Part shown: positions 57,757-64,000 of the stretch, piece by piece | How positions within the stretch are numbered: the first letter of the stretch is position 1 | Layout of the letters: every line of letters starts with the position of its first letter | NCBI RefSeq assembly: GCF_000379625.1 | Contig: NZ_KB903245.1 | Span: forward strand, 245,072-309,071 | Reading direction: 5' to 3' | Length of the DNA stretch: 64,000 nt | From: Actinomycetospora chiangmaiensis DSM 45062 | GTDB lineage: Bacteria; Actinomycetota; Actinomycetes; Mycobacteriales; Pseudonocardiaceae | The notes under the pieces: generated by a model | What the model saw: the letters and a program-made list of their open reading frames with translations, nothing else | The model's database searches: none | Told to the model about the DNA's origin: nothing | Program-made: the position numbers and the translations under genes

Positions 57757-60714
57757 TCAGGAGGCGTCGGCGACCTCGGGTGCGATCGGGCCGCGCGCGA
57801 GGATCTCGGCGAGCTTCGGGCCGGGCATGGCCCGGGCGAACAGCCAGCCCTGGTAGGCGTCGACACCGAGGTCGCGCAGCACCGCGAACTGGTCCTCGTC
57901 CTCCACGCCCTCGGCGACGCAGGTCTGCCCGATCGCCGCGGCGAGCTCGACGACCGCCCGGGCCACGGCCCGGTCGGACTCTCCCGTCGCGACCCCGCGG
58001 ACGAAGCCGCGGTCGAGCTTGACGATCTGCGCGGGGAGCCCGGTGAGGCGGGAGAGCGACGAGTAGCCGGTGCCGAAGTCGTCCACCGCGAACCGCACAC
58101 CGGCCGCGATCAGCTCGTTCATCTCCCGCAGCGTCGACGGTGGGAGGTCGGCCAGGCACGTCTCGACCAGCTCGAGCACCAGCCGGTCCCAGGGCAGCCC
58201 GGACGCGGTGACGATCTCGTGGACGGTGGCGAGGAAGTCCGGGTCGCCGGGGAGCAGGCCCGCGAGGTTCACCGCGACCGAGGCCGCCGGGCGGTCGCCG
58301 TACGCCGGCCAGGTGGCGGCCTCGCGGACCGCCGTCCGGAGCACCCACCGGTCGAGCTCGCCGAGCAGGTCGGCGGCCTCGGCGACGGGGAGGAACTTGT
58401 CCGGGAAGATCAGCCCGTGCTCCGGGTGCTGCCAGCGCACCAGGGCCTCGGCGGTCTGGACGCAGCCGTCCGGGCCGACCACCGGCTGGAAGTGCAGCAC
58501 CAGCTCGTCGTTGACCATCGCCTGGCGCAGCTGCATCTCCATGCGCAGCGCCTCGTCGGCCCCCCGCATGATGGCCTCGTCGGCCAGCGCGACGCGGTTG
58601 CTGCCGCTCTTGGCCTCGAACAGCGCGGCGTCGGCGAAGCGGATGAGGTCGCCGGTCGCGGGGTGCTCCGGCTCGTCGGGGGCGTCGGTCTGGGCGCGGG
58701 CGGCGGCGAGGACGCCCGCCACCGGGTCCGCGTAGGGGTCGACCTCGTAGCCGTCGAGCAGGGCGGGCAGTCCGAGCGCCGCGCCGACCGCGGCACCGAT
58801 CGTCGCGGAGACCCGGACCAGCTGGCCGTGCACCGGCACCGCGGTGCGCAGCAGCTTGCCGACCAGCTCGGTGAGGGCGTCCAGTCCACCGTGCGCGTCG
58901 ACGTCGGAACACAGGACGACGAACTCGTCGCCGGAGTGGCGCGTGGCGGTGCAGCCGGGCGGCAGCCCGTCGCGCAGCCGGTCGGCGAGCCACACCAGCA
59001 GCTCGTCCCCGGCGTCGTGGCCCAGCGAGTCGTTGACCCGCTTGAAGTTGTCGAGGTCGCAGAACAGGACGGCGGTCCGGCGGGCGGTCGGGCCGCCGAG
59101 CAGGTGCGACACCGCCCGCGTCAGCGCCCGGCGGTTGGGCAGGCCGGTCAGCTCGTCGTGCATCGCCTGGTGGCGCAGCGAGGCCTCGACCCGGCGGTTC
59201 TCGGTGACGTCGGTGAAGACGACGAGGTGGGTGGCACCGCCGGCGTCGTCCACCGAGACCGACACGTGCAGCTCGCACCACACCGGCTCGGTGAGCTCGC
59301 CACGGGCGCCGCGCTCGCGCCGGTGCAGGGCCCGGGCCGCGCACGACCAGCTGATCGAGCCCGCCGAGCCCGCCGGCCGGGCGAGCAGCGGCGTCGGCAT
59401 CGCGACGGTGTCCGGGCCCTGCTCGGCGGCCAGGTCGAGGAGCTCGTCGGCACGGCGGCCGCGCAGCGACTCCTGCCCCTCGCCGAGCAGCCGGCACAGC
59501 GACTGGTTGGCCTGCACCAGGCGCTCGTGGTCGTCGAAGATCGCGACGCCGACCGGCGCCACGGCCAGCAGGTCGGTGAACCGCTGGCTCGAGGTCCGCA
59601 TCCGCGTCTCGAGGGCGCGGCGCTCGGTGACGTCCTCCACCGCGCCGGCCACGACGGTGCGGTGGCCCACCGCGGTGCGCTCGGCCCGGACGTGCAGCAG
59701 CCGCGACGGGTCGTGGGCCGGGCGGACCTCCAGGTCCAGCCGCGCGCCGGACTCCATCATCGCCGCCCAGTGGGCCGAGACCTGCGGGCGGTCCATCGGG
59801 TGCACGCAGTCGGCGACGGTCGCCCGGCTGACCGTGCCCCGGGGCGGGAGCCCAAACAGGGTGCGGGCGACCGAGGAGAACGACCAGGCGTCGTGCGTCC
59901 GGTCGCTCTCCCACGACCCGACCTGTGCCAGCCGGGTGAGGCCCTCGAGCCGGCGGCGCTCGTCGGCGACCGCGATGTCGACGGCCCGCCGGACCACCTC
60001 GTCCTCGTCCGTGTCGCTGACGTCGACGACGACGAGTGCGGAGTGCGCGGTGCCGGGCAGCCGGTTCCACCGCACGAGACGCACCGGCACCGTGGCACCG
60101 TCGCGGCGCCGGACCTCGCCCCGCCCGCCGGCGCCCGGGGCGGTGACGACGACGGCGTCGACCGGGGCGCCGGCCATCTCCCCCACCGGCGCGCCCACGA
60201 GGCGGGCGAACTCGCGGGAGGCGGTCACGACGAGGCCGTGGGCGTCGACGACGACCGCCGGACCCTCCGGGAGCAGCTCCAGGAGCGGGTCGCTGCCGCC
60301 GGGCGACGGCACCGGCGTGGCGATCGTGGCCGCCTCGACCGGGCTCGGCGTCGCGGAACGGGGCTCGACGGCGGGCGCGGGCGATGGCCGACGTCGCCGC
60401 GGGGCGTCGGCACGGGGACGCGGGCTGGGCCGTCCGGAGGTGGCCTCCCCGCGGGCGGGTCGGCCACGCGGGACCGTGGGCAGGGTGTCGGCCTCGCCGG
60501 CCCGCCCGGGCCCGGCCGGCTCGGCGGGGGCCTCGGGGACGGTCCCGGTGCGGTCCTCGGACGAGTGGCGGGCCGGCGGCGCACCGTGATCGGCCCGGGC
60601 CTCCGGACGGGAGGTGTCGGAACGGACCTGGCCGGGCACCTGGTCGCCGACGAGGCCGAGCGAGGAGTCGGACGCGTCGGCGTCCGCCACCCGGACGACG
60701 GCGAGTCGCGGCAT
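57757..60714 (-). CDS. PAS-GGDEF-EAL cyclic di-GMP signalling protein
   Basis: A 985-residue cytoplasmic protein. A Pro/Arg-rich disordered N-terminus (to about 150) precedes three PAS-like modules, a GGDEF domain with SGDEF (about 594-598) and an EAL domain with EALVRW (about 755), ELVET, DDFGTG, KLDR and EGVED all present. The phosphodiesterase half looks intact. SGDEF is a tolerated variant, and no RxxD inhibitory site precedes it. It probably switches c-di-GMP synthesis or breakdown on a PAS-sensed signal. ATG 60714 has GGAG at 8 nt; GTG 60732 in frame is an alternative. Confidence 0.92.
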   Translation of the reverse strand: MPRLAVVRVADADASDSSLGLVGDQVPGQVRSDTSRPEARADHGAPPARHSSEDRTGTVPEAPAEPAGPGRAGEADTLPTVPRGRPARGEATSGRPSPRPRADAPRRRRPSPAPAVEPRSATPSPVEAATIATPVPSPGGSDPLLELLPEGPAVVVDAHGLVVTASREFARLVGAPVGEMAGAPVDAVVVTAPGAGGRGEVRRRDGATVPVRLVRWNRLPGTAHSALVVVDVSDTDEDEVVRRAVDIAVADERRRLEGLTRLAQVGSWESDRTHDAWSFSSVARTLFGLPPRGTVSRATVADCVHPMDRPQVSAHWAAMMESGARLDLEVRPAHDPSRLLHVRAERTAVGHRTVVAGAVEDVTERRALETRMRTSSQRFTDLLAVAPVGVAIFDDHERLVQANQSLCRLLGEGQESLRGRRADELLDLAAEQGPDTVAMPTPLLARPAGSAGSISWSCAARALHRRERGARGELTEPVWCELHVSVSVDDAGGATHLVVFTDVTENRRVEASLRHQAMHDELTGLPNRRALTRAVSHLLGGPTARRTAVLFCDLDNFKRVNDSLGHDAGDELLVWLADRLRDGLPPGCTATRHSGDEFVVLCSDVDAHGGLDALTELVGKLLRTAVPVHGQLVRVSATIGAAVGAALGLPALLDGYEVDPYADPVAGVLAAARAQTDAPDEPEHPATGDLIRFADAALFEAKSGSNRVALADEAIMRGADEALRMEMQLRQAMVNDELVLHFQPVVGPDGCVQTAEALVRWQHPEHGLIFPDKFLPVAEAADLLGELDRWVLRTAVREAATWPAYGDRPAASVAVNLAGLLPGDPDFLATVHEIVTASGLPWDRLVLELVETCLADLPPSTLREMNELIAAGVRFAVDDFGTGYSSLSRLTGLPAQIVKLDRGFVRGVATGESDRAVARAVVELAAAIGQTCVAEGVEDEDQFAVLRDLGVDAYQGWLFARAMPGPKLAEILARGPIAPEVADAS

Positions 60715-60780
60715 CCGCCTGGCTCCGTTCACGCGATCGACCCCTTCACCGGCGGTTCTCCTCCGACCCGTTCGGGTCGG
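60715..60780 (-). promoter_or_regulatory. Hairpin, ribosome-binding site and 6-codon ORF before the GGDEF-EAL gene
   Basis: On the minus strand CCGACCCG-AA-CGGGTCGG (60763-60780) runs into GGAGGA. This serves a tiny ORF (GTG 60749 to TGA 60729, six residues) whose stop overlaps an in-frame GTG (60732) of the main gene. The layout would allow structure-gated, coupled translation. Confidence 0.35.
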
Positions 60781-61146
60781 CCGGACCGCCATCTGATCTC
60801 CGCAACGAAGGACACCCCGTCGGGGTCCGGGCACATCACCCCGTCGGGTGCACCCAGGCGCCGACCGTCCGCTCTCACGCGGCCGCCTGCATCAAGTCGA
60901 ACGGGTATGTCTCAACTCGGACGATGAACGGTCCGGAGACTGCGGGTCGAGGCGACGAACGGCACAGATCCCATCGCGTGTCGTTCGCCCTGCCATCGAT
61001 TCACTCAGACGCGTGCCGCTTCTCACGAAGCGTACGAGCGCGACGACGTCAGCGGTCGCCGACGAGCCGTGACCGGTACCCGTTGCCCGATCGGTTCACA
61101 CCTGATCACCCGGAAGCCCGTGCCGTTCGTCGACGGGTGATCCGGC
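60781..61146. other. Gene-free upstream region of the GGDEF-EAL gene
   Basis: About 365 bp between the GGDEF-EAL 5' region and the malic enzyme stop. It is somewhat richer in A/T than the genes around it, as expected for a promoter region. I see no convincing ORF, tRNA or strong repeat. TTGAGA occurs on the minus strand near 60908-60915, but no good -10 box is paired with it. Confidence 0.5.
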
Positions 61147-62397
61147 TCACGCCTCCGAGGCCACCTCGGCGACGTGGGCCTTCACGACCCCGTCCGCCCC
61201 CGCCGCCTCCGCCACGGCCGCCGCGACGGCCGGGGCCACGCGCGGGTCGAGCGCGCTCGGGACGATGTGGTCGACGCCGAGCTCCTCCTGCGCGATCCGG
61301 AAGATGGCGTCCGCGGCGGCCAGCTTCATGTGCTCGGTGATGCGGCGGGCCGAGGCGTCGAGGGCGCCCGCGAAGACGCCCGGGAACGCGAGCACGTTGT
61401 TGATCTGGTTCGGGTAGTCGCTGCGCCCCGTGGCGACCACGGCGGCGTGACGGCGGGCCACGTGCGGGTCGATCTCGGGGTCGGGGTTCGACAGCGCGAA
61501 CACGATGGCGTCGTCGGCCATCGTCTCGATCACGGACTCGGGGACCGTCGAGCCGGAAAGACCGAGGAAGACGTCGGCGTCGGCGAGGGCGGTGGTCAGG
61601 TCGCCGCGCAGCCCGCGCGGGTTGGTCTGCTCGGCCAACGCGTACTTCGTGACGTTCATGTTCTCGCGGCCGGTGTGGATGACCCCGCGGGAGTCCAGCA
61701 CCGTCACGTCCTCGACGCCGGCCTCGAGCAGGATCTTCGCGCAGGCCACGCCCGACGCCCCGGCGCCGCTCACGACGACCTTCAGCGGCTCCAGGTCCCG
61801 GTCCAGCGCCGCCGCCGCACCGCGCAGGGCGGCGAGCACGACGATGGCGGTGCCGTGCTGGTCGTCGTGCATGACCGGGCAGTCGAGGGCCTCGATCAGC
61901 CGGCGCTCGATCTCGAAGCAGCGCGGGGCCGCGATGTCCTCGAGGTTGACCGCGCCGAAGCTGGGCCGCAGGTGCACCAGGGTCTGGACGATCTCGTCCA
62001 CGTCGGTGGTGTCGAGGACGAGCGGGATCGAGTCGAGGTCGGCGAACGCCTTGAACAGCGCCGACTTGCCCTCCATCACCGGCAGCGACGCGCGCGGGCC
62101 GATGTCACCGAGGCCGAGCACGGCCGTGCCGTCGCTGACCACGGCCACGAGCCGGTGGGTCCAGGTGTAGCGGGCGGTGAGCGCCGCGTCGTCGGCGATC
62201 GCGCGGCTCACCTTCGCGACGCCGGGTGTGTAGGCGATGGAGAGGTCGCGGCGCCCCGCGAGGGCCACCGTCGGCGCCACCGAGAGCTTCCCGCCCTCGT
62301 GCGGGCCGAAGATGTCGGCGTCGGTGAGGTCGCGGCCGTCGGGGTCGCTGGCCGTGGCGGCGGTGTCGGCTGCCGGGACGGAGCTCGTGCTGCTCAC
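61147..62397 (-). CDS. NAD(P)-dependent malic enzyme
   Basis: A 416-residue malic enzyme of the short bacterial type, converting malate to pyruvate and CO2. The catalytic blocks are SIAYTPGVAKVSRAI, VVSDGTAVLGLGDIGP, VNLEDIAAPRCFEIE, MHDDQHGTAIVVLAAL, the Rossmann motif SGAGASGVACA and FALSNPDPEI. No phosphotransacetylase domain is fused. GTG 62397 has AGGAGGA 6 nt upstream, far better than the longer ATG frame. Confidence 0.95.
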   Translation of the reverse strand: MSSTSSVPAADTAATASDPDGRDLTDADIFGPHEGGKLSVAPTVALAGRRDLSIAYTPGVAKVSRAIADDAALTARYTWTHRLVAVVSDGTAVLGLGDIGPRASLPVMEGKSALFKAFADLDSIPLVLDTTDVDEIVQTLVHLRPSFGAVNLEDIAAPRCFEIERRLIEALDCPVMHDDQHGTAIVVLAALRGAAAALDRDLEPLKVVVSGAGASGVACAKILLEAGVEDVTVLDSRGVIHTGRENMNVTKYALAEQTNPRGLRGDLTTALADADVFLGLSGSTVPESVIETMADDAIVFALSNPDPEIDPHVARRHAAVVATGRSDYPNQINNVLAFPGVFAGALDASARRITEHMKLAAADAIFRIAQEELGVDHIVPSALDPRVAPAVAAAVAEAAGADGVVKAHVAEVASEA

Positions 62398-62696
62398 GCG
62401 GTCCTCCTGCGTGTCGTGGTCGCGGTGGTGGGACGTCGTCCCCACGGATCCGGACGAGGCGATGGGGCTGGGGACGACGACGGGTGCGCCCACCGGTGCG
62501 GACGGTCGGGTCCGCAGGGGCGTCGGTCGCCGCCGGGCGCCGGAGAGGGGTGTCTCACGTCGGGCGGAGCGGGCAGGGGTGACCCGGAGGTGGTCGATCC
62601 TCGCGCGCGCGGGGCGCGGTGTCTGCGCCCCGACGGGGTCGGACCGGTCACAGGCTCACCGTGGTCCGGGCCCGTCGGCCGATAGGGTCCGGCGCC
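62398..62696. promoter_or_regulatory. Divergent region malic enzyme / epimerase
   Basis: A 299-bp gap. On the plus strand TAGGGT (62683-62688) lies 8 nt before GTG 62697, a leaderless-type promoter for the epimerase gene. On the minus strand only the strong AGGAGGA site of the malic enzyme gene is clear. I see no gene in it. Confidence 0.45.
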
Positions 62697-63317
62697 GTGG
62701 AGGCCAAGGAACTCGCGGTGCCCGGTGCGTGGGTGTTCACCCCGCCGGTCTTCCCCGACGCGCGTGGCGCGTTCGCAGCGCCCTTCCAGGCGGAGGTGTT
62801 CGCCGGCACGGTCGGGCACCCGCTGCATGTGGCGCAGGCCAACACGAGCGTATCCCGCCGGGGGGTGCTGCGGGGTCTGCACTACGCCGACGTGCCGCCC
62901 GGACAGGCCAAGTACGTGACGTGCTCGGCCGGGGCGCTGCTCGACGTGGTGGTCGACATCCGCGTCGGCTCGCCGACCTTCGGGCGCTGGGACGCGGTGC
63001 GGCTCGACGGCGAGACGCTCGACGCCGTCTACCTGTCCGAGGGGCTCGGACATGCGTTCCTCGCGCTCGTCGACGGCACCGTCGCCACCTACCTCTGCTC
63101 CACGGCCTACAACCCGGGTGCGGAGCACGGCGTGAACCCGCTCGACCCCGCCCTCGAGCTGCCCTGGACAGACCATGTACCCGCTGCCGAGCTGATCCTC
63201 TCCGACAAGGACGCCGCTGCCCCGTCGCTCGCGGACGCCGAGGCGGCGGGAGCCCTTCCCGACGACGGGGCCTGCCGTGCCCGCGTCGCCGCGCTCGTCG
63301 CCGCCGGGACGGCCTGA
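62697..63317 (+). CDS. rfbC: dTDP-4-dehydrorhamnose 3,5-epimerase (RmlC type)
   Basis: A 206-residue cupin-fold epimerase for dTDP-rhamnose or a related deoxysugar. The family blocks are DARGAFAAPFQAEVF, NTSVSRRGVLRGLHY (catalytic His), LDVVVDIRVGSPTFGRWDAVRL and GLGHAFLALVDGTVATYLCS. No other rml gene is adjacent, so it may be a lone copy or serve another nucleotide sugar. GTG 62697 is 8 nt after a TAGGGT box; the longer frame upstream is not homologous. Confidence 0.92.
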   Translation: MEAKELAVPGAWVFTPPVFPDARGAFAAPFQAEVFAGTVGHPLHVAQANTSVSRRGVLRGLHYADVPPGQAKYVTCSAGALLDVVVDIRVGSPTFGRWDAVRLDGETLDAVYLSEGLGHAFLALVDGTVATYLCSTAYNPGAEHGVNPLDPALELPWTDHVPAAELILSDKDAAAPSLADAEAAGALPDDGACRARVAALVAAGTA

Positions 63318-63351
63318 CGTCGCTTCGTCGGCCTCGCGTCGAGGTCCACAT

Positions 63352-63394
63352 CCGCCGAGCACACCGCTCGCTGAGCGAACACGTCGCTCGGCGG
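63352..63394. terminator. Hairpin between convergent epimerase and the right-edge gene
   Basis: CCGCCGAGC (63352-63360) pairs with GCTCGGCGG (63386-63394), and the loop contains an inner GCTC/GAGC stem. It lies 34 bp past the epimerase stop and 28 bp before the stop of the convergent gene. The 12-mer GAGGTCCACATC just before it also occurs at 31215-31226 in the 52-bp array. Confidence 0.55.
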
Positions 63395-63422
63395 AAGAGG
63401 ATCTTTCCAACGGCTCGGGGTG

Positions 63423-64000
63423 TCAGGACCAGGACGGCGCCAGCTTCGTCAGCCCGGCGGTCGCCGCGTCCCTGCTCAGACCGGCCGATGGCGGGACCGC
63501 GAGCACGACCCGTCCCCCGGCGGCACTGCGGGTGACGCCCGGTCCGGCCGTCGGGGCCGGGACGGCCGCGGTGGGTGCCACGACCGCGACGACGAACGGC
63601 TTCCCGGCGCGGCTGACCGTGCAGGTGACCTGACCGGGCTGCGGACCGGCGGTCGTCGCGGCGGTGAGGTCAGCGGCCGGCACGCCGAAGGCCGTGGCCA
63701 CCGCGGCGGGCTCCGCAGTGCAGAGCGTGGCGACCGGGATGGTGGCGGCCTTCGACGTCGTGGTGGTGCTGGACGGCGGAGTGCTGGACGGCGGGGTGCT
63801 GGACGGCGGGGTGCTGGACGGCGGGGTGCTGGACGGCGGGGTGCTGGACGGCGGGGTGCTGGACGGCGGGGTGCTGGACGGCGGGGTCGACGACGGCGGG
63901 GTCGCCTTCGGCGGCGTGCTGGACGGCGGGGGGCTCGCCGGCGAGGGCGGCGCGGGCGGCTTCGGCGCCGCGGGTGGGACGACCGCGAACGGCGATGTCG
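63423..64000 (-). CDS. Protein with Pro/Ser/Thr repeat linker and small C-terminal domain (partial)
   Basis: The reading frame is open from the right edge to the stop at 63423, so only the C-terminal 192 residues are seen. A Pro/Ala-rich part leads into tandem PPSST pentapeptides (63766-63930). A folded-looking end follows: ATLCTAEPAAVATAFGVP, VTCTVSRAGKPFVVAV and LTKLAPSWS, with two cysteines that could pair. The layout suggests a secreted or membrane-attached protein with an extracytoplasmic C-terminal domain on a stalk. The missing N-terminus prevents assignment. Confidence 0.75.
   Translation of the reverse strand, partial: TSPFAVVPPAAPKPPAPPSPASPPPSSTPPKATPPSSTPPSSTPPSSTPPSSTPPSSTPPSSTPPSSTPPSSTPPSSTTTTSKAATIPVATLCTAEPAAVATAFGVPAADLTAATTAGPQPGQVTCTVSRAGKPFVVAVVAPTAAVPAPTAGPGVTRSAAGGRVVLAVPPSAGLSRDAATAGLTKLAPSWS
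63766..63930 (-). repeat. 15-bp tandem repeat encoding PPSST
   Basis: Eleven units of GTGCTGGACGGCGGG type. Eight in a row (63766-63885) are identical apart from one base, then come two diverged units and one more good copy. The 15-bp period keeps frame and gives a (PPSST)n linker. The high identity suggests recent expansion by slippage. Confidence 0.9.

Overview
The window is a high-GC (roughly 70% or more by eye) actinobacterial chromosome segment. Evidence for the lineage is the order argS-lysA-hom-thrC-thrB-rho-rpmE-prfA, a Rho with a long Arg/Asp/Gln-rich insertion, a fused E2/E1 2-oxoglutarate enzyme (Kgd) followed by a DUF6104 protein, an F420-type PPOX protein, a DUF5709 protein, many GTG starts and many 4-bp GTGA/ATGA overlaps. 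Mycobacteria and Pseudonocardiales share these traits; a Pseudonocardiales-like organism is my inference and I cannot name a species.

Layout. 1-5.7 kb: prfA (cut by the left edge), rpmE, a secreted wall-anchored protein with its class F sortase, and rho with a long 5' leader. 5.7-12.3 kb: the aspartate-family operon argS-lysA-hom-thrC-thrB on the minus strand, all tightly coupled. 12.4-15.4 kb: a DUF3105/DUF305 pair, tRNA-Arg(CCG) and a GT4 glycosyltransferase. 15.5-19.5 kb: a seven-gene Mrp-type cation/proton antiporter operon (E-F-G-DUF4040-B-C-D) with no full-length MrpA. 19.5-31 kb: mixed accessory metabolism, including an F420/PPOX protein, an alpha/beta hydrolase, a TIGR00027-type methyltransferase, a stand-alone LigD polymerase domain, a CobW GTPase, a CoA-transferase/amidohydrolase/IclR cluster, a PF09818 ATPase and a small membrane pair. 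31.0-31.47 kb: a gene-free gap filled by two facing arrays of a 52-bp repeat. 31.5-46 kb: siderophore reductase, GH15 enzyme, a ribbon-helix-helix/VOC fusion, a domain-permuted CoA-transferase, a degenerate kinase-like protein, an MHS transporter, a septum-formation-type protein, an acyl-CoA ligase, an AsnC regulator facing a pyruvate-dehydrogenase-like E1, and cysteine dioxygenase with a rhodanese. 46-54.2 kb: a fused ABC exporter and kgd. 54.2-57.6 kb: an osmoprotectant (OpuC-type) ABC importer. 57.8-64 kb: a PAS-GGDEF-EAL protein, malic enzyme, an RmlC-type epimerase, and a protein cut by the right edge that carries a Pro/Ser/Thr repeat.

How it works together. Most of the window is core metabolism: translation, termination, Lys/Thr biosynthesis and the TCA cycle. 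Ion and osmolyte homeostasis (Mrp, OpuC) and small catabolic units, each with a local regulator, are set among it. The less ordinary content is mainly non-coding. It comprises the facing 52-bp arrays, a family of short palindromic elements that always sit 7-11 bp after a stop codon, large perfect U-less hairpins at convergent gene ends, promoters whose -10 box lies only a few bases before a GTG or ATG (leaderless type), three CTAG cores spaced 8 bp apart in front of the RHH-VOC gene, and a short Cys-ending ORF in front of cysteine dioxygenase.
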